Shown here in pieces: positions 16,676 to 25,070 of a DNA stretch of 64,000 nucleotides. The position numbers and the translations under genes are program-made. The notes beneath the pieces are model-generated. The model saw only the letters and a program-made list of their open reading frames with translations, was not told the origin of the DNA and did no database searches. Position 1 is the first letter of the stretch, and each line of letters begins with the position of its first letter. Source of the DNA: JAFALK01 sp042701975 (GTDB lineage Bacteria; Pseudomonadota; Gammaproteobacteria; Burkholderiales; Burkholderiaceae_C); contig CP170561.1 in the NCBI GenBank assembly GCA_042701975.1, positions 2,170,001-2,234,000 of the forward strand. The letters are read 5' to 3'.

Positions 16676-17073
16676 TTGCTGCTTTCAAGTCCCGACAGTT
16701 CCTGGTCTTCCTGTTCACCGGCGGCTTCGCTGCAGCTGTCAACTTCGGCTCGCGCATCCTGTTCAACCAGTGGATGGGCTATTCGGCCGCCATTGTGCTG
16801 GCTTACCTGGTGGGCATGGCCACGGCGTTTCTCCTGGCGCGGCAGTTCGTGTTCACGGACGGCAAGCAGTCACTACATCACTCGGTGATGTACTTCGTGC
16901 TCATCAATCTCGTGGCGGTGCTGCAGACCTGGGTGGTGAGCGTCGGGCTGGCGAACTACATGCTTCCGGCGCTCGGCATTGAGCATTTCGTGCCCGAGAT
17001 CGCCCACGCGGTCGGTGTGATCGTGCCTGTGTTCACCAGCTACCTGGGGCACAAGCACTTGTCCTTCCGCTGA
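16672..17073 (+). CDS. GtrA-family small membrane protein
   Basis: 133-residue protein with four predicted membrane helices, beginning FKSRQFLVFLFTGGFAAAVN, the standard GtrA start, and containing RQFVFTDG and a final GHKHLSFR. GtrA proteins are thought to help move polyprenyl-linked sugars across the membrane. In mycobacteria a GtrA protein (Rv3789) is encoded beside dprE1/dprE2 and affects lipid-linked arabinose use. I place the start at GTG 16672, overlapping the upstream stop as GTGA, because an open frame further upstream would overlap the oxidoreductase. Confidence 0.85.
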   Translation: MIAAFKSRQFLVFLFTGGFAAAVNFGSRILFNQWMGYSAAIVLAYLVGMATAFLLARQFVFTDGKQSLHHSVMYFVLINLVAVLQTWVVSVGLANYMLPALGIEHFVPEIAHAVGVIVPVFTSYLGHKHLSFR

Positions 17074-17079
17074 GCCGGC

Positions 17080-18033
17080 ATGCGCATCAAGGCCGCTCTG
17101 CTGGGCTTCGCGGTGCTGACGGCGCTGTACCTGGGCGCGCTCGTATGGCTGGATGCGCGGCGCCAGGTGTTCGACGGGCTGGTGTCGTTGGTGAGCGTGC
17201 TGCCGGTCCTCGTTGCGATTTCGCTCGCAACCTACGGCGCTCGCTATGCGCGCTGGTATTGGCTGCTGCTCCGGGCCGGCTACCGCGTGCCGGTCTGTCT
17301 GGGCTTTCTGGCCTACTTGGCCGGCTTTGCCTTCACCGCCACGCCGGGGAAGGTCGGTGAGTTGATCCGAATTCGCTATTTCGAGCCGATGGGCGTGCCG
17401 GCATGGCGGGTGATCGCGGTCTTCGTGTTCGAGCGGGGAATGGATTTGCTGGTGGTGCTGGGGTTGGCGATGCTGGCCATTCAAGACGCACATTTGTTGG
17501 CCCTGAGCGCCGGTTTCGTCCTGCTGTGCCTGGGTCTTGTGGTTCTGCTGGGGCGCCACCCCGCGGTGCTGCACGACTTGGCTTATCGGCTGGATGGGGC
17601 TGGCCTGCGGCGCACAACATCAGCCCTGCGGGCGCTGGCGCGGGGACTGGGCGGCGCGGCGGTCTGGCTGCGGCCGGCTGATGTAATGCTCAGTGTTCTG
17701 GCCGGCGTCTTGGCCTGGGGTGCGACGGCATTTGGATTTGTGTACCTACTTCGCCACCTGGGTGTGACTGGGCTGCCGCTCGCCGAATCGCTGGCGATCT
17801 ACCCTTTGTCCATGCTGGCGGGCGCCGCTTCCATGTTGCCAGGGGGCATCGGGTCAACAGAAGCGACGATTACTGCCTTGCTGCACGCATCGGGCGTGCC
17901 ACTGGAAGTGGGCGTGATGGCGGCTGTGGGCGTTCGTCTGGCGACGCTGTGGTTCGCCATTCTGTGCGGTCTTGCGTCGGCTGCAGTCCTTGAAGCAGGA
18001 TGGCCGGCCGAGCGGGCGACCACTCGCGCCTGA
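17080..18033 (+). CDS. Flippase-like membrane protein (UPF0104 / AglD / lysylphosphatidylglycerol-synthase TM domain)
   Basis: 317-residue integral membrane protein with about eight helices. The motif ATPGKVGELIRIRYFE is characteristic of the UPF0104/AglD family, and PLSMLAGAASMLPGGIGSTEATI near 240-265 is its second conserved block. Members occur in lipid-linked sugar pathways and are suggested to act in flipping or transfer. It is the last gene of the plus-strand glycan operon. The convergent operon ends about 107 bases away. Confidence 0.82.
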   Translation: MRIKAALLGFAVLTALYLGALVWLDARRQVFDGLVSLVSVLPVLVAISLATYGARYARWYWLLLRAGYRVPVCLGFLAYLAGFAFTATPGKVGELIRIRYFEPMGVPAWRVIAVFVFERGMDLLVVLGLAMLAIQDAHLLALSAGFVLLCLGLVVLLGRHPAVLHDLAYRLDGAGLRRTTSALRALARGLGGAAVWLRPADVMLSVLAGVLAWGATAFGFVYLLRHLGVTGLPLAESLAIYPLSMLAGAASMLPGGIGSTEATITALLHASGVPLEVGVMAAVGVRLATLWFAILCGLASAAVLEAGWPAERATTRA

Positions 18034-18140
18034 AACGGGCGGGAAAGGCGGCGTCGGCTCTTGATGGTCCCGGGTTCATCAGCAGACCAAGCAACTTCAC
18101 GACTGAAGGCTTGAATGCCTGGATCGCTCCAGTGTGCGCC

Positions 18141-19520
18141 TCAATGATTGACCGGCACCGGTGGCTGGTAGATTCCCAGTTTCATGGATTGCGTGAGCAC
18201 GGCTGTGACCGGCTTGTACAAGCCGATCGCCAGTTGTCGACTCACGGCGGGATCCAAGTTCATTTCCGTCGGTGAGGCCGCGCCTGCCGGAGCTCCGGAT
18301 TGGCTCAATTGCCATGCGGCCATTTCAAGAGAGACAGCCTGTTGGCGACCTTGAAGGAAACGATAACCGGCTTGGTTGGAAAGAACATAAAACGCGAGGC
18401 AGCAAATAATGGTCGCACCCATCAGCGCACGCTTGAGTAGCGTGCGTTGCATCTGCTGAAGGTAATTTTCGGCGACGAAGATGTACGAAAGAATCAGCAA
18501 GAGGTTTGAATAAATCCGGTATCGCGAGGCTAGGCTCTGCTCCAATCCCAAACCAGAGCGAATGGCTGAAACGCCCGCCGCTGTCAGCACCAAGAAGAGA
18601 AAGAAGTAGAACACAGTCGGATTTTTCTTCGAATAACCCCGCCAAGCTGCGAAGGCCCAGAGTATCAGTAGGCCTGTGCCGAGCGCGACGCTGGGCATGT
18701 AGCCCTGGTATCTGGCGATGGACGAGCCCATGAACGCCAGCATGTAAGTGACGTATAGATGCTCCGTCGGCTGGATCGCAGCTGCCGGTTGGCTCAATTG
18801 CGAAGGGTGGAAATTGTAATTGCTGAAGTAGATTGCGGCGATAAGGGCGAGAACGATAGCCCAGATACCGATATGCCTCCACCGACGCTGTTCCGCGAGC
18901 ATCAATGTGCCGATGGGGCCCAGCAAGAAGCCACTGCCGGAAGCCGCCGTTGAAAGCACCATCGCGACGCATGCACTTGCAAAGGAATATGCCGTGTTGC
19001 GGGTGAGCAGGAGGATGGATAGCAATGAAAAGGCTAACACTGGCAGATTTTGTAAACCAGCCATACTAAAGTTCAGCGTGGACGCGTATTGCAGTTGAAA
19101 CAGCAAAAGGCCCACTGGCAACAATAGCAGCAGCTGCGACTTGCGTGTGTCATTTGAGAATTTAAATGTCTTAACTAGCAATGCGAAAATTCCGGCGACG
19201 AAGGCATTGCCAAGTATTGACAACGTCTCGAAATTGATTTTTCCGGATAGCTCATATTCAATGGCGAAGATCGCGCTCTCGAACGATAGCTTGTATTCGT
19301 TGTGCTGATAGTTGACGATGTGACCCAGCTTGGCGCCCAGATTCGAAGATTGGCTATAAATGTTCAGTGAATTCAGAATCGCGTAATAATCGTCGACGAT
19401 CGGAATGTTGACGGCCGTGCGCGCGAGCATCCAGTAGAATATCGTTGCTGGTATCAAGCCGGCCATGCAGCAAACCCACCAATCCGTGCGGCGGGGAGAG
19501 GTTTGAGTGGGTGTTGTCAT
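18141..19520 (-). CDS. Large polytopic membrane protein, putative GT-C glycosyltransferase
   Basis: 459-residue protein with about ten membrane helices. After the first helix, a predicted periplasmic loop carries NIPIVDDYYAI with D43-D44, and later QHNEYKLSF. An acidic pair in the first outer loop is a hallmark of GT-C transferases that use polyprenyl-phosphate sugars. I do not recognise a named family, so the call rests on topology and motif. It overlaps the GDPD gene start. It is the last gene of the minus-strand operon and faces the lipid-linked pentose block. Visible A/T content is higher than in the housekeeping genes. Confidence 0.55.
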   Translation of the reverse strand: MTTPTQTSPRRTDWWVCCMAGLIPATIFYWMLARTAVNIPIVDDYYAILNSLNIYSQSSNLGAKLGHIVNYQHNEYKLSFESAIFAIEYELSGKINFETLSILGNAFVAGIFALLVKTFKFSNDTRKSQLLLLLPVGLLLFQLQYASTLNFSMAGLQNLPVLAFSLLSILLLTRNTAYSFASACVAMVLSTAASGSGFLLGPIGTLMLAEQRRWRHIGIWAIVLALIAAIYFSNYNFHPSQLSQPAAAIQPTEHLYVTYMLAFMGSSIARYQGYMPSVALGTGLLILWAFAAWRGYSKKNPTVFYFFLFLVLTAAGVSAIRSGLGLEQSLASRYRIYSNLLLILSYIFVAENYLQQMQRTLLKRALMGATIICCLAFYVLSNQAGYRFLQGRQQAVSLEMAAWQLSQSGAPAGAASPTEMNLDPAVSRQLAIGLYKPVTAVLTQSMKLGIYQPPVPVNH

Positions 19521-20425
19521 GTTTTGTTAGCGGGGCGGCGCGAAGTCAATCGGTTAGGGGATGGCCGAGCGGCAAGGCCACAGTCACTGCGCAATTCAAG
19601 CAGCAGCTGAGTGCTCAAGTAGTACCCATCCATGCCGAACCGTTCGGCTTCGCGAACGGCGTCGCAGTCGTGGACAGGATGCACGAGCAACGCCATCGGT
19701 GGGTGCGCGCCGTTCAACGCGGCGAGTCGGTACAACGGCATTGTGAATGCGTGAATGCCAAGGCGTGGTGCTTCCCCTGCAATGTGCTCGAGCGACCTGC
19801 GGGCTCGATAGGCGGTCACGATAGGCCCCGGAAGCGGTAGCTGCTTTGCCCACGTTGAAAACAAAACGACGTCTGCAGGACGATACAACTGGAAGATGAG
19901 TTGCGTGGCCGCCGGGTCGTTCGCAAACTCTTGCACGATGGCTGCGCCAGCCGTCGGGAAGTCTGTCTTGATGTCAAGAATCAACCACGCTTGATGTTGC
20001 GCCGCGGCATGCAACGCATCCGCCAATGTGCATTCGCCCGGCACCCAGGGCAGGGGTTTACTGGGGCCGTGATGACAGCGCAGGCGGCCATCTGTATCCA
20101 GCCAGACGTCAATCTCAAGGAGCTTCAAGCCCGAGGCGACTGCTCGGTCAAGCGCTGCAATCGTGTTCTGGCTCGTCTGTTCGGATTCTCCCAGTGCGTG
20201 CGCGATCAAGATCGGCTTCGGCGAACCATCGAGCCAGCGATAGTCAAGCCCAGACGGCAAGGGCTGCAGCGCTCCCCAGTCCTCTCCGTAGCGCACACGG
20301 CCCCACGTGTCCTTGAGGGTTTCACTCCACCAATGGATATCCATCCAGCGCAATGCAGGTTCGCTGACGCTGGCAAGCACCACGATCGCGAGCGCGCCAA
20401 AAAAAATGCGCACATGCAATTTCAC
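19517..20425 (-). CDS. Glycerophosphodiester-phosphodiesterase-like (GDPD/PI-PLC TIM barrel) protein
   Basis: 302 residues. One N-terminal membrane anchor or signal helix (about 5-22) precedes a GDPD-like domain: LIAHALGE (H76), the N/T pair SQNTIAALDRAV (N87), KLLEIDVWLD (E104, D106) and LRCHHGPSK (H119). These are the metal- and phosphate-binding positions of the family. The active site would face the periplasm. An enzyme hydrolysing glycerophosphodiesters is unusual in a glycan operon; it may act on a glycerol-phosphate substituent (inference). Start and stop overlap both neighbours (ATGA). Confidence 0.75.
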   Translation of the reverse strand: MKLHVRIFFGALAIVVLASVSEPALRWMDIHWWSETLKDTWGRVRYGEDWGALQPLPSGLDYRWLDGSPKPILIAHALGESEQTSQNTIAALDRAVASGLKLLEIDVWLDTDGRLRCHHGPSKPLPWVPGECTLADALHAAAQHQAWLILDIKTDFPTAGAAIVQEFANDPAATQLIFQLYRPADVVLFSTWAKQLPLPGPIVTAYRARRSLEHIAGEAPRLGIHAFTMPLYRLAALNGAHPPMALLVHPVHDCDAVREAERFGMDGYYLSTQLLLELRSDCGLAARPSPNRLTSRRPANKT

Positions 20426-21204
20426 TTCAAGCTGCCTTCAGGAGTCGGTGCCCGCGAAAACGTGACCCACCAGAAGGCCGACGACAACCAGACCTTGAGA
20501 AGACTCGTCAGATGCCATTGCAGATGGCGCCGCGACCGGCGGCTATCTCGTTGGGCGTCATGTACGCTCGTAGCGGCAGGCTCCATTACCACCGCGAATC
20601 CAGCGCGGGACAAGCGAGCACAAAGATCGTAGTCTTCGCAATAAAGAAAAAAGCGCTCGTCGAACCCCCTCACTTGCCGATAAGCCGCGGCCGGAAACAT
20701 CATGAACATGCCTGCGAGCCAGAAAAACTTTCCTCCAGCGGCACCGGGATCGATACGGCCTGCTGAGGCATCGATCTTTCGCCGTACAAGGGACCAGGGT
20801 GTCAAGTTCTCACGCACGGAATCCTCTGCATGGCCAGCGGAATCGACAATGCGCGGCGCAATGACGCCGAGCGTCGGCATTCGCGCAGCGCGCTCAAGCA
20901 GGGGCGGGAAAGGGTTGGTTGGAAGTCGAAGATCAGGATTGAGTACGGCGAACCATGGCGTATCGCAATACTGGAAGGCTGCATTGTGGTTCGCTCCAAA
21001 GCCCTGAGGGATCTCGTTCCGCACGATCTTGATGTCAAGCGCCGGCCAATCCTCCACGCGGAAGACCTCATCGTGCAGATTGAGAGTCAAGACGATCCGG
21101 TACGGCACGGGAGCCCAGTGGCGGGCAAGATCCTCCAGAAGTCCTGTTAGCAGCGGGCCGTGACCATGGCTGACGATCGATAGCGTAATGACGGGCGAGG
21201 GCAT
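20422..21204 (-). CDS. Glycosyltransferase family 2
   Basis: 260-residue GT-A transferase starting ITLSIVSHGHGPLLTGLLED. The DxD-like metal site region is FAVLNPDLRLP (D91), and the acceptor side has GFDERFFLYCEDYDLCARL, typical of rhamnosyltransferase-like GT2 proteins. It lies between a GT4 gene and the GDPD-like gene in the minus-strand operon, with overlapping ends. Donor unknown. Confidence 0.85.
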   Translation of the reverse strand: MPSPVITLSIVSHGHGPLLTGLLEDLARHWAPVPYRIVLTLNLHDEVFRVEDWPALDIKIVRNEIPQGFGANHNAAFQYCDTPWFAVLNPDLRLPTNPFPPLLERAARMPTLGVIAPRIVDSAGHAEDSVRENLTPWSLVRRKIDASAGRIDPGAAGGKFFWLAGMFMMFPAAAYRQVRGFDERFFLYCEDYDLCARLSRAGFAVVMEPAATSVHDAQRDSRRSRRHLQWHLTSLLKVWLSSAFWWVTFSRAPTPEGSLK

Positions 21205-21228
21205 GGCAAATTTGCTGGCGTCAGCTGA

Positions 21229-22221
21229 TTACTTTGCAGGTGCAAGCGCGGTGAACAGCGCCGCATAGTCCGCAGCAACATCCACGAAGGAGCGGTAGGG
21301 CACGCCTTGCTTGGCGAGCCCCCAGGGGCCTTCATCGGCAATAGCTTCATTGAGCGCCTGGACAAGCGCCTCAATTCGTCCCGTTTCGAAGAAACGCACC
21401 TCCCCGTCGTAAAACTCTCGGTGCACGGGGATGTCGCTGCAAAGCACATTGACCCCTTGAGCGAGCGCTTCAGCAATCGGCAGATTATGTCCTTCAGCGA
21501 GGCTGGGGCTCAGTAAAAAGCGGCAGGCTGCATACCAGGCGCCGAGCTGGGCATCATTGACACGGCTATGTTCTTCCAAAAGGACGCCGTGCTTATGGCA
21601 CACCGAGCGCGCGGCTTCAGGTAGCGTGCCCACAACCCGAAGAACCAGACCTTGCTCAGGCCCGCGACTGCGCACGAAGGCTTCGCATGCCGCTAGATTG
21701 TTCTTGTGCGCTAGCGCATTCGTGATGAGCAAGACAAACGGCGAGGCTGCACGCGCTTCTTCGACGAGGCGCGCGTCGCAATGCTGCACCACAGCGTCTC
21801 GGCCGGAGCGAATCACGGTGATCTTGGATTCATCGACGCGATAGTTGCGCAAGACCGCGTCACGCGTTGCATCGGAGATGGTGACTACCCGCTCGGCGCC
21901 ACTCAAGATTGCGTTGAAAAGCTCGCGATAGAGAGGTAAGCGCCAATCGTTGCGGTAAACATGCTCGATGTTGATGCAATCGTGCACCGTCAGAACATGG
22001 TGATGTGCATGAAGCGGCCCTCGTTGACAAGGTGTCCAGAAGACTGCGTCCGGTCGGCCACGGTGCAGCAATTCGCGGGTGCGCTCCAGCCTCTTCCATG
22101 GGCCTGAGGTGAAGGAATCGATCGTGCCCGGCCAGCCCAGGTGCTGCATGACGGCGGCGTAATACCGCCGGACACCGAAAGATGAACTTGCCACAGCCGC
22201 GGCATTCACAGTTAGATTCAT
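21229..22221 (-). CDS. Glycosyltransferase family 4
   Basis: 330-residue GT-B transferase. I start at the internal ATG 22221, giving MNLTVNAAAVASSSFGVRRY, the usual first strand of this subgroup; the frame continues 48 bases upstream. Landmarks include VLTVHDCINIEH, VVTISDATRDAVLRNY and the donor-binding FLLSPSLAEGHNLPIAEALA with its EX7E-like pair. It should add a hexose or deoxyhexose to the repeat unit in the cytoplasm; specificity cannot be read. Confidence 0.83.
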   Translation of the reverse strand: MNLTVNAAAVASSSFGVRRYYAAVMQHLGWPGTIDSFTSGPWKRLERTRELLHRGRPDAVFWTPCQRGPLHAHHHVLTVHDCINIEHVYRNDWRLPLYRELFNAILSGAERVVTISDATRDAVLRNYRVDESKITVIRSGRDAVVQHCDARLVEEARAASPFVLLITNALAHKNNLAACEAFVRSRGPEQGLVLRVVGTLPEAARSVCHKHGVLLEEHSRVNDAQLGAWYAACRFLLSPSLAEGHNLPIAEALAQGVNVLCSDIPVHREFYDGEVRFFETGRIEALVQALNEAIADEGPWGLAKQGVPYRSFVDVAADYAALFTALAPAK

Positions 22222-22276
22222 CTGAAAAGCAGTGGAGCCGTTTTGAATTTTGTGTGTTCTGGCCAGCATTTGGAGG

Positions 22277-23761
22277 TTATGGCCCGCTGGCGGCGCCTGC
22301 TGCGACGGATTCGGTGCGAATCAGCGAGAAGGTCACCGGGAGCCGTTGCCAGCCCGCCCGGGCGACGGCGACCGCGTTGGTGGCTTCGCCCTTGACAATG
22401 ACATAGTCTCGCCGTGTCGGTGGTATGTGATTGACATAGAGGCCCACATGCCCATTGATGGCACCGAGATCTGTCGAATCAGCTAGGTTGAGCGCCACGA
22501 CCTTGGACATCAGGTCAGCAGCTGCGATACCAGTGCACGCCCTGTTGTACTCGACAAAGGCGTTTGACATCATGAATAACGTCAGGACCGCCGCGAGCAT
22601 TCGTTGCGCAAACAGCTGACGAGGCAAGAGTGCGATCAAGAATGGAATTACGAACAGGAGGTATCGCTGTGCGGGCCGCGTCATCGAGAACACAACGAGA
22701 ATTGCGACGATAGCCCACCACAATGCGGTCGAGAAGCGCCCAAGCTCGCGAGGCCGCAACCACAACGGCAATATGAGCCCAGTAGCCACCGCTGCGAATA
22801 TTGCAGTGCGCAAGCCTGAAGGGACCCAACGGTCGGCAGGTCCCAGGTTCATTTCGCCGTTGTCTACGATGCCGAAGTACCCGACCACGGCCATTGCGCC
22901 GAGCGTCAACAACACACTGCGCCAATGGTTCGCGAGCGAACGCGCCACGGTTGGCAAGATCGGCAGCGTCGGCATTGCAAGAAGTACCAAGTAGCCTGCG
23001 TAGCACACGAAATTGCTGGCAAAACCGCCTAGGGTGAACTGGTGCTTTGCTTGAAATTCTGGTGGCGTCAGCCAAAAGCCGAACGCCGCATGGGCCATCG
23101 TGAGATAGACGAGCAGCGGGGCTGCTGTTGCGATCAAGAAGGCAGCGGCTGGCCTCAGCGGCCAAGTGCGGGGCGTGCCCCGCAGGTGGTATGCAGCAAC
23201 GACCAGGGCCAGAAAGGCTGCGTGGTACTTCAGCACGGCAGCGCAGCCCAGCACGAGACCGCCGAACATCGCGCGCCGGACCGAGACCGGGCTCTGGAGC
23301 AGCAATGAAATGGCCCAAACGCCCAGTGCCATTGGGAAAAAATCCGCTGTAGCTCTTCCTGCGTAAATCCACACCAGCGGATTCAGCAGGACATATGCGG
23401 TCACGAGGTGAGCATCCGTGCGCCCAAGCGCGGCGCAAATGCGCTGAATTGCGAGAGCCAGCAATGGCAGGCCCAGCAAGACAACAATGCGGAGTACTTG
23501 CAGCAACGGCACGCTAGGAAGGACGCGTGACACTTGTGCCGCCAGGAATGGCATGCCTACGGTGTTCGCTTGGACAGAGAAATATTCGCTGAGTAACTCA
23601 GGCTGACCCACCAGAAAGTACTGGGCAGCATCGGCGAAGGAGTGTTCAAAGTTGATCGGGGGTAGGAGTAGCAAACTGGCATGCACAACGACGGCCAACG
23701 CAGTGATCATGGCAGCGGGCCAAGAGGGAGTGCTGCGTTTCAGAAGCGACTTCTCATCCAT
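22277..23761 (-). CDS. Polytopic membrane glycosyltransferase, GT-C/ArnT-like
   Basis: 494-residue protein with about ten to twelve helices. The first outer loop contains INFEHSFADAAQYFLVG (E39, D44), an acidic pattern placed as in GT-C enzymes such as ArnT or GT87 mannosyltransferases. The soluble tail after the last helix is about 90 residues. Such enzymes use polyprenyl-phosphate sugars in the periplasm, so the lipid-linked pentose made by the facing gene block is a candidate donor. The start overlaps the end of the Wzy-like gene by 8 bases. Confidence 0.6.
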   Translation of the reverse strand: MDEKSLLKRSTPSWPAAMITALAVVVHASLLLLPPINFEHSFADAAQYFLVGQPELLSEYFSVQANTVGMPFLAAQVSRVLPSVPLLQVLRIVVLLGLPLLALAIQRICAALGRTDAHLVTAYVLLNPLVWIYAGRATADFFPMALGVWAISLLLQSPVSVRRAMFGGLVLGCAAVLKYHAAFLALVVAAYHLRGTPRTWPLRPAAAFLIATAAPLLVYLTMAHAAFGFWLTPPEFQAKHQFTLGGFASNFVCYAGYLVLLAMPTLPILPTVARSLANHWRSVLLTLGAMAVVGYFGIVDNGEMNLGPADRWVPSGLRTAIFAAVATGLILPLWLRPRELGRFSTALWWAIVAILVVFSMTRPAQRYLLFVIPFLIALLPRQLFAQRMLAAVLTLFMMSNAFVEYNRACTGIAAADLMSKVVALNLADSTDLGAINGHVGLYVNHIPPTRRDYVIVKGEATNAVAVARAGWQRLPVTFSLIRTESVAAGAASGP

Positions 23762-25070
23762 TTAGGCGAGCCCTCTCGACAGCCATGTTCTTCTGAGGCC
23801 TTCTTGATGCTTGGCGAGGCCTGGGTTTGCGGGACGCCAGGTGGTGGCTTGCCAAAATCCAGGCAGCGATCAAAGTAAGAAACATTTCCCCGTTGAAGTA
23901 ACCACCGCTGCGAACGTACAGGCGGAGCAGCAAAGAGGCCATCGTGGAGTGGGCGAAAACGATTACGGCAGGCACATGGAGCTGGCCAGTGGCAACGCGC
24001 CGAAGGATAAGGATGGATCGCAAGGCGTACGCCGTGGCGGCCGCCGCTATGGTGAGGCCAAAAATTCCCAGTTCGGCACCAAGCTTTGCAAGCAGAAAAC
24101 TGCCATCAAGAAGGTTGAGGTCTTCCCCTTGCATCATCGCGTTGATGATCTGCGCCGCGGCAACATCCGTACCGTGAATGCCCAATTGCTGAAAGCCCTG
24201 GCCGAGGAAACTACTCCGTTCAAGTCCTTCAAACAGTAGCTGCCATCCCTGGACATATACAAGATTCGACAAGTTTGAATTATTGTCGGAGAAGAAGTCA
24301 ATGCGTTCTGTGTAGTACGACAGATCCAATTGGGCGAGAACGGCGCACAAGATGAGGGCGAACGCGATCAAGTGGGATCTCTTGAGACTGACCGCCGCAA
24401 TCAACGCGACTGCCACAGCGAGCGTGAGTGTCGTGATGAGAGCCATTCCAAGAACTGTGCCGATCAGCAGCCAGGTACGTTGGGGGCCTTTGGCCATTAC
24501 GCAAAGGTACATAAGTACCGGAGCCAGCGGCAAAGCGAAGCCTGCCGGCTCAGTGAATGGGAAATAGGGGCGAGGCCAAGGGGCGCCAGTCAGTGTAGGT
24601 GGGGCAAATTCAATCAGGCCAAGCAGTGCTACGCCTAACATGAAATAACCGAGATGGCGCATATCGCGCCTGAATCGATCTTCGGGAATCCGGTATATCA
24701 GGGGCGCAATATGGGCGCTGCCGAATAGCAGGAGAAAGAAGAAAAGTAGTGAGGACAGTGCCCGCACCCACTCTACGGCTTGAAATGTAGAAGCCACGAC
24801 GAGGTGGCAGAGAAGCATCAAGCAAGCAAGGAGCGACAGCATGTCACCGCTGCCGCGCAGGGACCGGCCCGAAATCCAGCTTGCGAAAAGCGCGAACAGA
24901 ACAACAAGTCCAGTTCCTGGCGCGTACGTGTCTACGATCCGAAAATAGAAGAGCCCGGCCGGGACGACCGTGGCCAGGAAAATCATCCAGCGACTCCCGT
25001 TGAATGGCATGCCGAATCTACGTCGCGGCGCTGTGAGCGACGTTCTCGCTTCCGCGGAGTCAGCGTTCAT
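23754..25070 (-). CDS. O-antigen polymerase/ligase-like membrane protein (Wzy-like)
   Basis: 438-residue hydrophobic protein with about eleven helices and a larger outer loop (about 230-300) before two final helices, the general layout of Wzy and WaaL proteins. The segment PYFPFTEPAGFALPLAPVLM before the mid helices is seen in this group. I place the start at ATG 25070, overlapping the glycosyltransferase stop by 11 bases; the frame extends a further nine codons. Polymerase is the more likely role since it is the only such protein in the locus. Sequence alone does not separate polymerase from ligase. Confidence 0.65.
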   Translation of the reverse strand: MNADSAEARTSLTAPRRRFGMPFNGSRWMIFLATVVPAGLFYFRIVDTYAPGTGLVVLFALFASWISGRSLRGSGDMLSLLACLMLLCHLVVASTFQAVEWVRALSSLLFFFLLLFGSAHIAPLIYRIPEDRFRRDMRHLGYFMLGVALLGLIEFAPPTLTGAPWPRPYFPFTEPAGFALPLAPVLMYLCVMAKGPQRTWLLIGTVLGMALITTLTLAVAVALIAAVSLKRSHLIAFALILCAVLAQLDLSYYTERIDFFSDNNSNLSNLVYVQGWQLLFEGLERSSFLGQGFQQLGIHGTDVAAAQIINAMMQGEDLNLLDGSFLLAKLGAELGIFGLTIAAAATAYALRSILILRRVATGQLHVPAVIVFAHSTMASLLLRLYVRSGGYFNGEMFLTLIAAWILASHHLASRKPRPRQASRRPQKNMAVERARLNG

